From Roseibium sp. MMSF_3412 (GTDB lineage Bacteria; Pseudomonadota; Alphaproteobacteria; Rhizobiales; Stappiaceae): a stretch of DNA of 64,000 nt. Below, piece after piece: positions 9,449 to 18,395 of the stretch (within the stretch, counting starts at the first letter, position 1; each line of letters starts with the position of its first letter). Location of the stretch: NCBI RefSeq assembly GCF_030733265.1, contig NZ_JASHJI010000006.1, positions 1 through 64,000 on the forward strand, written 5' to 3'. The notes beneath the pieces were generated by a model. That model was given only the letters and a program-made list of their open reading frames with translations, was not told the DNA's origin and made no database searches. A program made the translations under genes and the position numbers.

Positions 9449-9710
9449 CCCCTGCCCCTATTTCGCAAGGGACCAGCCCCGCGCATGACGCGACTGATCC
9501 CAATAGATCCCCGTTCGCGCACTTCCCCAAAAAGGCGCGTTTGCCTGCGAAACCAGTCGCAGGCATGTCTCAGCGTTGGAATGGAAACCCCCTCTGATAC
9601 ACCTAAAGGTGCATTACAGGATTTCAGCAACCCATGCAGGATAATTGCTAAAAATTACGAGTGATATGCAAATTGCGCAACTTATAGGATGTACGCCGAG
9701 AAACTCAGCT

Positions 9711-11897
9711 TCACCTCAAAACCCGGAACAACTGGTGACGCAGACCACGCTCGGGCGTGTCGCCCAGGACGCTTAGGCCACCGAGTTGCTCCCGGAATTC
9801 CTGCGTGACATCGTTCGCCTCCCTGAAATCACGGACGACATGCGGTGTGATCAGGATCAGGAGTTCCGTTCGCTGTTCCGTGTCTTGCTTGTTCTTGAAC
9901 AAATTGCCGACAATCGGGACATCGCCGAGGACGGGCACGTGAGATCTGACCAGTTCATCCTTCTTCTGTATCAGCCCGCCAAGCGCCAGACTGTCGCCGT
10001 CGTTTACGACAACCGTTGTCGTCACCTTGCGCTGCCGGATCGTGGGGGAATCGATGCCGGAGGTCGTTGTTGCGACCACGTCGCTGACCTCCTGGGTGAT
10101 ATCGAGGATCACACGGCCGCTGTCGTTGACACGCGGCGTCACGGTCAGAATGATCCCTGTGTCCTTGAGTTCGATAGAATTGACCACCGTTCCGGTGGCG
10201 GTGGTGTCAACCGCGGATTCCGTTGCGATCGGAACCTGATCGCCGATCTGCAAGACGGCCTGGCGATTGTCGAGAACCATGAGATTCGGAGACGAGATAA
10301 TGTTGACATCCGTAATGCTCGACAGTGCGTTCAACGCAATCTGAGTCTCGCCGGCGGAAAACAGGAGCGAGAAACCCGGGTTGGTCGCCCCGACCGCTCC
10401 GGTCGCCACGTCGGACAGTTTGAAGGAGAAGTTGCCGGATTCGAAGAACCAGCGAAGTCCGAACTTCAACTCGTCCGTCAAAGTGACCTCGGCGATCGTG
10501 GCTTCCAGCAGGACCTGGTTCGGAAGAGAATCCAGCTGCCGGATCATCGGCAGAATGGTTTCGTATTCCGCCTGGGTCGCATAAAGCAGGACCGCGTTGT
10601 TCGAGGTATCGGCAATCACGCGTATTCCGTCCGTGCTGAAAGCAGTCTGGGAGCCGGATACGGCCGGTTGGCTGCGCGCCCGTTCGGTAGAAGCGGCTTC
10701 GAAACTGGATTCAAACCTGTTCGTTGCCGTCGCCGGCGAGGTTACGGTTGCAGTTGTCGGGGTGGCGCTGCCGTCTCCGTCCTCTTCCTCTTCGCCGCCG
10801 GTTAGAACCGCCTGGAGAATCTCCGCAAGATCCTCAGCTTCCCGGTTCTGCACGGAATAGACAAACAGCCTCGGGCTAGCGCCGGCGGCTGCCCTGTCAA
10901 AGCGCTCAACCCAAAGCCTTGCATCCTCAAGGTAGTGGGGCCGGGTCGAAATCACCAGGATCGATGCCAGCCGGTTGTTGGGAACGAACTTGACAACGCC
11001 CGCAAGCGCGCCGCCTTCCTGCGTTGAAAAGACGGCCTGCAGTTCTTTTGCGATGGTTTCGGCGTCCGCATTCTTGACTGGGATCAGTGCAAATGACTGC
11101 CCTCTCATGACATCGACATCGAACAGGTTGATTGCGTCCAGTGCCGCGCCAATCTCGCGCGGATTGCCTGTAATGAAAATGAGATTCTGCCTTTTGTTGA
11201 CGTGAAGAATTTTGTCCTCGCCAACAAGTGGCTTGAGCAATTCGGCGATCTCCGCCGCCGCGACGAAATCCAATGGCACGATTTTGATGGAACGACCGAT
11301 TTCAGAACCGCGCGCACCCCATCTTGTCTGCAATTTCGGGGAAACGCCCTCCAGCTTTCCAAGCGGTTCGATATAGACCACCTCGCCGCGCTCAACCAGG
11401 CCAGCATCATTGAAAGCCAGGATGGTGTTGAAAGCTTCCAGGAGCGCGCCCACAGCGATTGAATTTGTCGTCTGAAGCGTAACGGTGCCTGACACATCCG
11501 GCGAGATGACAAAAGTCCGCCCGAGAATCTCGCCAATGATCGCCTGCGACGCCGCCTCGACGGACGCATCCCTGAGATTGAGGTCAACCCGATCATCCGT
11601 AGCGTATCTGTAGGACTTTCCCGAGCCTTGCGAAAGCCGTTGCCCCTGTACCAGCGTTTCCGTTTGTGTCCGGGCAGATCCCGCATCAGGTACGGTGCCA
11701 TTGACGAGGAAGGATTTGTTGAAACCGCTTGGAGACCCCGCACCGAACCGGTCATTGGATCCCAGATCGTATTCGCCAGCCTGATGGGAGTTCGCGCAAG
11801 CTGCGATGAAGAGACATGCAAGTGAGGCTTTGAGGAAACCGGATGTACGCGCTGATGCCAAAAGATTTGGCACCAGGAAACTCAATTCCTGGAGCAA
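9711..11897 (-). CDS. gspD: Type II secretion secretin GspD
   Basis: A 728-residue outer-membrane secretin that forms the exit channel. The N-terminus has a lipobox-type end (CLFIAACANS), so it is probably a lipoprotein that needs no separate pilotin. N0/N1-type domains follow, with LNLRDASVEAA, LLEAFNTILAF, and repeated KNADAETIAKELQAVF and LFDVDVMRGQSFALIPVKN segments. The secretin core has VPIATESAVDTTATG, IILTVTPRVNDSGRVILDI, SLALGGLIQKKDE and VPVLGDVPIVGNLFKNK. Length fits the family. The gene is last in a short leftward unit with gspK, from which it is separated by 134 bases that may carry its own promoter. Confidence 0.95.
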   Translation of the reverse strand: MLQELSFLVPNLLASARTSGFLKASLACLFIAACANSHQAGEYDLGSNDRFGAGSPSGFNKSFLVNGTVPDAGSARTQTETLVQGQRLSQGSGKSYRYATDDRVDLNLRDASVEAASQAIIGEILGRTFVISPDVSGTVTLQTTNSIAVGALLEAFNTILAFNDAGLVERGEVVYIEPLGKLEGVSPKLQTRWGARGSEIGRSIKIVPLDFVAAAEIAELLKPLVGEDKILHVNKRQNLIFITGNPREIGAALDAINLFDVDVMRGQSFALIPVKNADAETIAKELQAVFSTQEGGALAGVVKFVPNNRLASILVISTRPHYLEDARLWVERFDRAAAGASPRLFVYSVQNREAEDLAEILQAVLTGGEEEEDGDGSATPTTATVTSPATATNRFESSFEAASTERARSQPAVSGSQTAFSTDGIRVIADTSNNAVLLYATQAEYETILPMIRQLDSLPNQVLLEATIAEVTLTDELKFGLRWFFESGNFSFKLSDVATGAVGATNPGFSLLFSAGETQIALNALSSITDVNIISSPNLMVLDNRQAVLQIGDQVPIATESAVDTTATGTVVNSIELKDTGIILTVTPRVNDSGRVILDITQEVSDVVATTTSGIDSPTIRQRKVTTTVVVNDGDSLALGGLIQKKDELVRSHVPVLGDVPIVGNLFKNKQDTEQRTELLILITPHVVRDFREANDVTQEFREQLGGLSVLGDTPERGLRHQLFRVLR

Positions 11898-12031
11898 TAA
11901 AACACCAAACCGCTCGTCATCACATCCTGCATAGTGCTTTAATGAATATTGCCGGAAATATCAATGCTTGCCCGTCTGTTCGCTTCCGCCAATCAATGAC
12001 TTAGCTTTTGCGCGACCGATGGGAAAGCCCG

Positions 12032-12847
12032 TCAACGCGTGCACCAGGTTTCCGGCAGGTCTTCTGTCGCGATGGTCTCGGCCGCCGGAAGGAACGTTGA
12101 CCTTTGCCGATAGGTTCTGATCTCGTACACTTTCGTGAATTCGCCCGCACCCGTAGTCTCCAAGATGAGCAATGCTTCGCTCAGAACCTGCGTGCGGTCC
12201 CGAAGGTCGGTTACAACGCTGATCCTGAAAGTCCGGTTTGATGGACTTGCGCCGAAATAAGAAACGCTGCCGATACCGTTACCGTCCAAGACCGATATCA
12301 GAAAAGGCGGCGTCACATCTCGCGCAAGCCTGAAGCTGCTGCCATGAACCGTGCTGTAAGAGGCCGCATTCCCGGCGTCCTCTTCGCCAAAGCCGGATGC
12401 AAGGAACACATCCCGAGCGGTCAGAAACGCACCCGAACCTGCATTTTGGCGAATGTCAGCAAGCCTTGAGTTCGAAACACTTGCCTTCGTTGCCCCGCGA
12501 ACAAGCGTGGAAAGCAATTGGTCCGACGCAAAGCGAAGATCTACGAGGCCGGCAACGTCCGTGATGCTCAATACGCTCACAAAGTCCCGGGACAGGCCGC
12601 ATGTCATGGGCGTCCCATCGAACCTGATCCTGGTTTCGTCCAGCATCGACAACGTTATGTTGCCGAGGATAACCGCCTTGCCAAGCTCCATCGCGGACGC
12701 GGCCGCAAAATCCGCCTGGGCATTACCCCTATTGGCACTCGCCCGCTTGATTTTACCAGAGACCAGGGCATTCATACCAACTATGAGTGAAGACAAAAAT
12801 AAAATTATTCCCAAAGTTGCTATTAATGTATATCCTGATCTTTGCAT
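12032..12847 (-). CDS. gspK: Minor pseudopilin GspK
   Basis: A 271-residue minor pseudopilin of the T2SS tip complex. The very short leader (MQRSG), then YTLIATLGIILFLSSLIVG and a long polar domain fit GspK, which lacks the usual Glu at position 5 of the mature protein. The middle part (DVAGLVDLRF, then LADIRQNAGSGAFLTARDVFLASG) resembles the SAM-like insert of GspK. It is oriented leftward with gspD downstream. Its start is only 18 bases from that of the divergent prepilin peptidase gene, so the promoters of the two genes must overlap or lie inside coding sequence. Confidence 0.8.
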   Translation of the reverse strand: MQRSGYTLIATLGIILFLSSLIVGMNALVSGKIKRASANRGNAQADFAAASAMELGKAVILGNITLSMLDETRIRFDGTPMTCGLSRDFVSVLSITDVAGLVDLRFASDQLLSTLVRGATKASVSNSRLADIRQNAGSGAFLTARDVFLASGFGEEDAGNAASYSTVHGSSFRLARDVTPPFLISVLDGNGIGSVSYFGASPSNRTFRISVVTDLRDRTQVLSEALLILETTGAGEFTKVYEIRTYRQRSTFLPAAETIATEDLPETWCTR

Positions 12848-12865
12848 CTATCTTACCAAATCTGC

Positions 12866-13426
12866 ATGTCAAATTATACTTATTTCATTCTCGCGATCTC
12901 TGTAATACAGTTTTTATATACGCTCTCTTTTTTCGATTTAGATTTTTCCGCATTTTCAATTCTCCTTTTTATTTCTCTTTCTTATGCGTCCTACTATGAT
13001 CTTGAGCACTTGGAGATACCCGATCTCGTCAGCATCGGCCTCTTCCCGGTCGGTGCATTCTGGGTACTGAGTGTTTCGCCCGAAATCCTCGTTCACAGGC
13101 TCATGGAGGGGATAGCTGCACTCCTTTTCTTCTTTATTTTCTCTAGAATTTTTCGTGGTTTATGGAAGAAGGAAGGGCTCGGATTTGGCGACATAAAGCT
13201 GATTGCATCCGCAACCGTCTGGATCGGCCTCGCCCATGTTCCCGTAATGATTTTCGTCGCCTCGTGCTCCGCACTCATTGCAAATTTTTACAATCCTGCT
13301 AGAAAAGGTGCAAAAAATCCAGACACACGCATACCTTTTGCTCCTCATCTGTCTGCGGCGATCTGGTTTGTCTGGTTCCTGGCAGCTCTGAATGTGCATG
13401 GCCTGGAAGTCGAGAGGTTTTGGTGA
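12866..13426 (+). CDS. A24-family prepilin peptidase
   Basis: An integral-membrane aspartyl protease of about 186 residues that would cleave, and perhaps methylate, the pseudopilins. The two catalytic Asp motifs are visible: YYDLEHLEIPD in the first half and GLGFGDIKL in the second, each at the end of a hydrophobic span. It lacks the N-terminal Cys-containing cytoplasmic domain of PilD/GspO, so it is of the short CpaA/TadV type. ATG at 12866 is preferred; a TTG at 12842 is possible but runs into gspK. The stop overlaps gspG (TGATG). GC content around its start is low for the region. Confidence 0.85.
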   Translation: MSNYTYFILAISVIQFLYTLSFFDLDFSAFSILLFISLSYASYYDLEHLEIPDLVSIGLFPVGAFWVLSVSPEILVHRLMEGIAALLFFFIFSRIFRGLWKKEGLGFGDIKLIASATVWIGLAHVPVMIFVASCSALIANFYNPARKGAKNPDTRIPFAPHLSAAIWFVWFLAALNVHGLEVERFW

Positions 13427-13872
13427 TGGCGCAAAAAACTGTTTTCACTCGCACTTCTGCGCCTGGGCCCAGGTCCGGGTACAGCCTCATAGAAATGCTC
13501 GTTGCACTGGCGATCCTGGCTCTGATCGCCGGCATAGCAGGACCAAAAGCCATCTCGTTTCTGAGCCGTTCGAAAATGAAAACCGCAGAACTCCAGATCC
13601 AGGAACTCGGAACAGCGCTTGAACTTTACTATCTCGATATCGGCAGATATCCCTCAGAGGTGGATGGTCTCAAGGCGCTTGTGTCCGCTCCTTCTTCCGA
13701 AAACCTCTGGAACGGTCCCTACCTTGAAAACACGTCGTCGCTTATCGACCCGTGGGACCGGCCCTATCTGTACCGCTCCCCCGGACTGGAGAGTGAATTT
13801 GACATTTATTCGCTTGGCCGCGACGGCGCTAAAGGCGGCTCTGGCGAAGATAGGGATGTTGAAAGGCTTTAG
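13426..13872 (+). CDS. gspG: Major pseudopilin GspG
   Basis: A 148-residue major pseudopilin that polymerises into the T2SS pseudopilus. Residues 15-40 hold the type IV pilin signature (SGYSLIEMLVALAILALI) with Gly at -1 and Glu at +5. The rest follows GspG closely: LELYYLDIGRYPSEVDGLKAL, then WNGPYLE, IDPWDRPYLYRSPG, and FDIYSLGRDGAKGGSGEDRD, which includes the calcium-site region. The start overlaps the stop of the peptidase gene, so the protease and its main substrate are co-translated. Two mobile elements lie just downstream. Confidence 0.95.
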   Translation: MAQKTVFTRTSAPGPRSGYSLIEMLVALAILALIAGIAGPKAISFLSRSKMKTAELQIQELGTALELYYLDIGRYPSEVDGLKALVSAPSSENLWNGPYLENTSSLIDPWDRPYLYRSPGLESEFDIYSLGRDGAKGGSGEDRDVERL

Positions 13873-13950
13873 TTCATCCTCGCGCAACCGGGAGCAAGAT
13901 GCCCTGCGTTCTGCCAAGTTCACACACCCGATCTGCCAGGATCGGCCTAT

Positions 13951-14211
13951 GTCATACCCTCATAAATCAGGCCGCAAGGTAGGGAAGAATTTGTTCGCAG
14001 ACGCGGCGCGAAGCTGCAGGAAATCGGCCGGTTTTCAATGCTTCGCAACTAAGTATCCGGGCAAATTCACCCTATCCTGAAGGGACGCAGAAAAGGCTCC
14101 GATCTGCTGTGTCAAAACGCTCAGCCAGGCAGGAAGCCCGCTTCTCGCGCTTTTCCTGGCATCTCATCGCCGTTAGCTGCGCCATTGCGCGCCAGTTTAT
14201 GAGGGTGTGAC
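13951..14211. repeat. Miniature element with terminal inverted repeats, no transposase
   Basis: The ends are gtcataccctcataaa at 13951-13966 and its near-perfect complement tttatgagggtgtgac at 14196-14211 (one mismatch in 16), with weaker pairing further inward. The 261-base body has no credible gene. It directly abuts the CTAG-ended element at 14212. Together the two fill the space between the convergent gspG and gspJ. Confidence 0.6.
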
Positions 14212-14480
14212 CTAGGGTACGGACCCATAAATGAAGTCAATTTGGTTTGGATTTTTTGACCAACTGCGAGAAGCGAAAGCGCAGGAATTGTGGTTCATTT
14301 TCAAGCCTTTCGCGACGAGGCAGATGGTCAAGAAATCCAAATCCAGAGGACGGCAAAATGGCCTCACCTCGCAGCGTCACCGCGCTTGACCGGGCATAAA
14401 GCCCGCTCTGCACACGCTTCCTCCCGAGATTTTGCCATTTCTGCCGCCAAATCGGCTTCATTTATGGGTCTGTACCCTAG
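14212..14480. repeat. CTAG-ended miniature element (MITE-like), complete copy
   Basis: 269 bases bounded by inverted repeats of about 34 bases: ctagggtacggacccataaa at the left (from 14212) mirrored by tttatgggtctgtaccctag at the right (to 14480), continuing inward as atgaag/cttcat. The right half recurs at 1-128. It encodes no plausible transposase. Insertion at CTAG suggests mobilisation by an IS5-group transposase elsewhere, which is inference. The right-hand CTAG supplies the stop codon of gspJ. Confidence 0.8.
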
Positions 14481-15025
14481 GGCAGAAAGACGACAAGCTC
14501 ATCAGGCCCGAGCTTACCCGTATCTGGAAACGTGAACTTGACCAGTCTCGGTACCGGATCGCTTGCGTCCCACGTTTCGAACCAGCTGCCTGCCGTGTCT
14601 GTCTGCTTGCGTCCGAAATAGGACAGGACTGCGCCGTCGAGATGCCTCAGGTGAACTGTGTGCCCTTCCCCGTTTCTTGTCGACTGAACCGTTATCCCGT
14701 CGGCAGTGAGCTGGACCACGACCGGGCCCGATGTGTTAATTCCCGAGCCCGTTGGCAGCAGTCCGCTGAAGGTCAATTGGGCGCGTGTTCCTGAAACCCC
14801 GCCACCGGCAGCGCCGGCCAGCGAAATCCGGCGCATGATGGTCCGGCGGAGACTGGTCCTTTCAGCGTCGGAAAGCGTTGTTTCCGGAACACTCGAAGCC
14901 ACGCCCCAGATTTGTTTTCCAGCTGAAAGCGCTGAAACGGCTGCCATTGATATCATCGACATGATCAGGAGCGAGACCAGCAATTCCGCCAGGCTGAAGC
15001 CGGATCGCGCGCTGAGTGCCGCCAT
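14477..15025 (-). CDS. gspJ: Minor pseudopilin GspJ
   Basis: A 182-residue minor pseudopilin. The leader ends in SG and the helix FSLAELLVSLLIMSMISMAAV has the +5 Glu. The globular part has the GspJ-like segments LRRTIMRRISLAGAAGGG, GSGINTSGPVVVQL, and a WDASDPVPRLVKFTFPD end. The start at 15025 overlaps the gspI stop (TGATG). The stop codon TAG at 14477-14479 lies inside the terminal CTAG of the miniature element, so the element may have trimmed or replaced the original C-terminus; the length is at the short end for the family. Confidence 0.85.
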   Translation of the reverse strand: MAALSARSGFSLAELLVSLLIMSMISMAAVSALSAGKQIWGVASSVPETTLSDAERTSLRRTIMRRISLAGAAGGGVSGTRAQLTFSGLLPTGSGINTSGPVVVQLTADGITVQSTRNGEGHTVHLRHLDGAVLSYFGRKQTDTAGSWFETWDASDPVPRLVKFTFPDTGKLGPDELVVFLP

Positions 15026-15414
15026 CACGCGCCATCTCCGGAGATGATCTTGCGGAATGTGAGGGAGGAACCGGTGTCAGGTTCAAGAACATTTATTGAC
15101 GCCAGGTACAGCCTCGTAGCTTCGATCGGCACGGCGCCCGCCCTGACCGGAAGTTTTGCAAGTTGCACTTCGAGCAGATATCTGCCCTTCAGATTCTTCC
15201 GGTAGTCCCGTGCGTCGATCTCCCCTGCTTCAATCAGAGCGAACTCGGAACGAATGACCTGCACCACCGCATTGGACCAGCTGGATGCATCCTGCCCCTT
15301 GACGCCCGTCAGAAAAGACTTGTGAACCACGATAATGAACAGGCTGAACACCGTGAACGCGACCAGTGTTTCCACCAGTGTGAAACCGGCCCTGCTCTGA
15401 CTAGTAAATCGCAT
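15025..15414 (-). CDS. gspI: Minor pseudopilin GspI (GspH/I type)
   Basis: A 129-residue minor pseudopilin with a short leader and a pilin helix (AGFTLVETLVAFTVFSLFIIV). Small size and the position between gspF and gspJ favour GspI over GspH; no other candidate for GspH is visible in the cluster. Its start lies 14 bases inside gspF and its stop overlaps gspJ, so F, I and J are tightly coupled. Confidence 0.75.
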   Translation of the reverse strand: MRFTSQSRAGFTLVETLVAFTVFSLFIIVVHKSFLTGVKGQDASSWSNAVVQVIRSEFALIEAGEIDARDYRKNLKGRYLLEVQLAKLPVRAGAVPIEATRLYLASINVLEPDTGSSLTFRKIISGDGA

Positions 15415-16621
15415 CGTTCAAACTCATGATCGTGTCGACAATGACGAGAACAAACGTGCCGACGAATCCGCCCACCAGCAGCGTCAGCACCGGGGGCAGG
15501 AGCTTTACGGCGGTTTCGACCTGCTTTTCCAGGATGGCTCGCTGTACATCTGCAATCTGGCCAAGCGCTGCCGGCAAGGCCCTGGTTTCGCCACCTGCCC
15601 TTGCAAGCGCATTGAATGTCTTTGGAAACCGGTCATAGCCCGCGAACGCCTGGTCCAGCGATTGACCTTCCTTCAAGGCCGGTGCGGCCGACCGGATCGC
15701 GTTGGAGAAATAGACTGTCCTGGCAACCTTTTCAGCGATTGTCAGTGCTCTGACCAGATCCACATGGTTGGCAAGCATCAGACCGAGACTGGAGCTGAAG
15801 CGGACAGTCTCCGAGCCGGCAAGCATTTTTCCTATGAAAGGAAGCCGAAACCAGAGTCCTTCCAGAAATCCGCGCGTGGCGTCATTTCGAAGAATCAACG
15901 CCAGAAGCGCCGCGACCGTTCCGAGTGAAGCCAGAACCCACAAAGCATTGTTGCCCAGATAAGTCGCTGTGCCGTTCATGAACGCAATAACTCCGGGGAC
16001 CCCGCCATCGCTCTGCTCCAGCAGGGGCATGAGCGCCGGGACCATGTAAAGTGCGATGAAGGCGAGCATGCCGAGACTGGCTGCAATCAGCACCAGCGGG
16101 TAGGCAAGTGCACCCTTTATCTTGCGTTTCAGTTCCTCGTCCCTCTCGAGCTGGTCGGCAACACGCTCCAGAACCGTGCCAAGTGTTGCCGTGGTTTCTC
16201 CCGCCGAAATCATGCTGATGATGTAAGGCGAAGCGAAGCCGTCCGCCTCGGCCATCGCGGCCGAAATGCTGCGCCCTTCGGCCACCTTTCGACTCATTGC
16301 ATGCAGAAGTTTCCGGCCGCTTCTGGAAGGTTCGGCGTCCGCCGTCAGTTCCAGCGCATCCGGCACCGGCACCTTTCGCGAGACCAGAATCGCAAGCATC
16401 CGCATCGTGCGGACAATCAGCATCGGGTCGTGGAAAAACGGTTTCCTGCCCGACGCGGATGTTTCTGCCGAAGAGGATTTGGCCTGCTTCTCCTGAAGAT
16501 CAATCGGAGTCAGTCCCATGCCCTGCAGTGCCGAGAAAGCGGTCTCCCTTGAAAGCGCTTCCACTTCACCTGATCGGCGCTTGCCATCGTTGCTGTATGC
16601 TGCATACCTGTAATGCTTCAC
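15401..16621 (-). CDS. gspF: Inner-membrane platform protein GspF
   Basis: A 406-residue polytopic protein of the T2SS assembly platform. The layout is standard: an N-terminal cytoplasmic part (YRYAAYSNDGKRRSGEVEA), then two repeated GspF domains, each with a conserved segment (DGFASPYIISMISAGETTATLGTVLERVAD; then FPKTFNALARAGGETRALPAALGQIADV) and membrane helices near 170-190, 220-240 and 375-398. Length matches the family. It overlaps gspI downstream and follows gspE by 15 bases. Confidence 0.95.
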   Translation of the reverse strand: MKHYRYAAYSNDGKRRSGEVEALSRETAFSALQGMGLTPIDLQEKQAKSSSAETSASGRKPFFHDPMLIVRTMRMLAILVSRKVPVPDALELTADAEPSRSGRKLLHAMSRKVAEGRSISAAMAEADGFASPYIISMISAGETTATLGTVLERVADQLERDEELKRKIKGALAYPLVLIAASLGMLAFIALYMVPALMPLLEQSDGGVPGVIAFMNGTATYLGNNALWVLASLGTVAALLALILRNDATRGFLEGLWFRLPFIGKMLAGSETVRFSSSLGLMLANHVDLVRALTIAEKVARTVYFSNAIRSAAPALKEGQSLDQAFAGYDRFPKTFNALARAGGETRALPAALGQIADVQRAILEKQVETAVKLLPPVLTLLVGGFVGTFVLVIVDTIMSLNDAIY

Positions 16622-16636
16622 GCCAGCCCCTTGGTG

Positions 16637-18292
16637 TTAAGACGGTTCCACATTGCCAAGAATCTCTTCAACGGACGTGATCCCGTCCGCAATCAGCTGC
16701 AATCCATGCTCGAACTGGGTTTGAAACCCTTCCGCACGCGTTGCTTCACGAATTTCATGCCAGCTCTTGCCGTCGGAAATCTGCTGCCGGATGTCCCGCG
16801 AGAGCACCAGCAGCTCACTCACCAGCGTGCGCCCCTTGTAGCCGGTTCCGTTGCACTCCCGGCATCCCGCTGCAAGCTTGTGCGGGATCGCCCCCCAGTG
16901 CGCCAACTCGCCGTCACGGCCATGAGGAACAAAGGGCGCATCACTGTCTCTGCAGCATACCGGGCAGAGCCTTCGAACCAACCGCTGAGACATGATCGCG
17001 TTGATGTGTGCGCCGAGCAGGTATCTCGGCACCCCCATATCCGCCAGACGGTTGACCGAGGAAATGGCCCCGTCCGTGTGAAGGGTTGAAAACACCTGGT
17101 GGCCGGTCATGGATGCGCGCAGCGCCATCTGCGCCGTTTCCGTGTCACGGATCTCACCGATCATGATGGTGTTCGGGTTGTGGCGCATTGTCGTGCGCAG
17201 AACGTTTGCGAAGTCGAGTCCCAGTTCCTGATGCACCTGCACCTGCATGACACCGCTCAGGCGGTATTCGACCGGGTCCTCCACCGAAATGATCTTCTTT
17301 TCCTTCCGGTCCAGCTTGCCGAGCGCCGTGTACAATGTCGTGGTCTTGCCGCTGCCCGTCGGTCCGGTCACCAGGAACAGGCCGACCGGACGCCGGATGA
17401 TTTCGTCCAGCGTCGCCTGCGTTTCGTGATCGAATCCGAGCGCATCCCATGTCAGCGTGGCCGCGTCCTGCACCAGCAGGCGAATGACCACGCTCTCGCC
17501 GTCCACCGTCGGCAGCGTTGAAAGACGCAGGTCAATCTTCTGTCCACCGGTTACAACGGAAGACCGGCCATCCTGCGGCAGGCGGTGTTCCGTGATGTCC
17601 ATGCCACCGATGATCTTGAGGCGCGAGATCACGGCAGTGCGCATCGAGGGATCGAAGAAACGCGCGTCGACCAGCAGTCCGTCGATACGAAAGCGTGCGG
17701 ACAACCCCTCGCCGCGCGGTTCGAGGTGGATGTCCGATACGCGCCGCTCAAAAGCTTCCGTGAACATCGCGTTCACCTGCTGAACCACAGGTCCCTCGTT
17801 GGCAAGCGCCGTCAGTTGAGCGGCATCGGAGGAAAAAAAGGCGCTGGCATCTGCCCGGGCACCTGCAGCCTCTCCTTGAGCGCCGCTTTCAAGGATGGCA
17901 GCCAGCAGGCCATCAATCTGCCTCGGCGCGGCACAGACCGGCACAATTTCGGCATTCAACAGATACCGGATGGTCCGGAATGTTCCGTTGTCCAGCGGAT
18001 TGGCGGTCGCAACCCTGAGCCCGTGCTCTCCCTGGCCGAGCGGCACAGCCCCGGCATTTTTCAGAAATTGCGGGGTCAGGAGATCGACCAGGTCCGCATC
18101 TGCGCCCTCATCGCTGTCGAGAATGTCGATGTCGAGCCAAGCCGACCAGAAGTCGAGCAGCTTTTCCTGTGAAAGCAATCCGAGTTCGGTCAGCGCGACG
18201 TGAAACGGCGTACCCGTGCGCTCATGCGCGGACCAAGCCCGCTCCAGCGAGTGATCGTCCAGAAGCTCCCGTTCCCGCAATGCGTCATGCAT
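16637..18292 (-). CDS. gspE: Type II secretion ATPase GspE
   Basis: A cytoplasmic hexameric ATPase that drives pseudopilus assembly. It has Walker A GPTGSGKTTTLYTAL near residue 310, an Asp box (SVEDPVEYRL), Walker B (TIMIGEIRDTETAQMAL) and a His box (TGHQVFSTLHTD). The tetracysteine zinc motif is present (LCPVCCRDSD, then GCRECNGTGYKGR). The N-terminal domain resembles N1E. ATG at 18292 is preferred because AAGGAC precedes it at good spacing; an in-frame TTG at 18340 would extend into the divergent gspL promoter area. It heads the leftward E-F-I-J unit. Confidence 0.95.
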   Translation of the reverse strand: MHDALRERELLDDHSLERAWSAHERTGTPFHVALTELGLLSQEKLLDFWSAWLDIDILDSDEGADADLVDLLTPQFLKNAGAVPLGQGEHGLRVATANPLDNGTFRTIRYLLNAEIVPVCAAPRQIDGLLAAILESGAQGEAAGARADASAFFSSDAAQLTALANEGPVVQQVNAMFTEAFERRVSDIHLEPRGEGLSARFRIDGLLVDARFFDPSMRTAVISRLKIIGGMDITEHRLPQDGRSSVVTGGQKIDLRLSTLPTVDGESVVIRLLVQDAATLTWDALGFDHETQATLDEIIRRPVGLFLVTGPTGSGKTTTLYTALGKLDRKEKKIISVEDPVEYRLSGVMQVQVHQELGLDFANVLRTTMRHNPNTIMIGEIRDTETAQMALRASMTGHQVFSTLHTDGAISSVNRLADMGVPRYLLGAHINAIMSQRLVRRLCPVCCRDSDAPFVPHGRDGELAHWGAIPHKLAAGCRECNGTGYKGRTLVSELLVLSRDIRQQISDGKSWHEIREATRAEGFQTQFEHGLQLIADGITSVEEILGNVEPS

Positions 18293-18395
18293 GGAACGGC
18301 TGTCCTTCGTGGCGAATAAGGTGCCAGAAACCAAAACCAACTCTCGCGTGCGTTTTTTGATTTTGCTATTGTTAATTCATACAAGTCTGATTGCA

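Noticed and set aside
14237..14461. 74-codon minus-strand frame inside the miniature element
   Set aside because: It spans the inverted repeats and has no transposase features; a similar frame in the diverged copy reflects shared DNA, not a protein.
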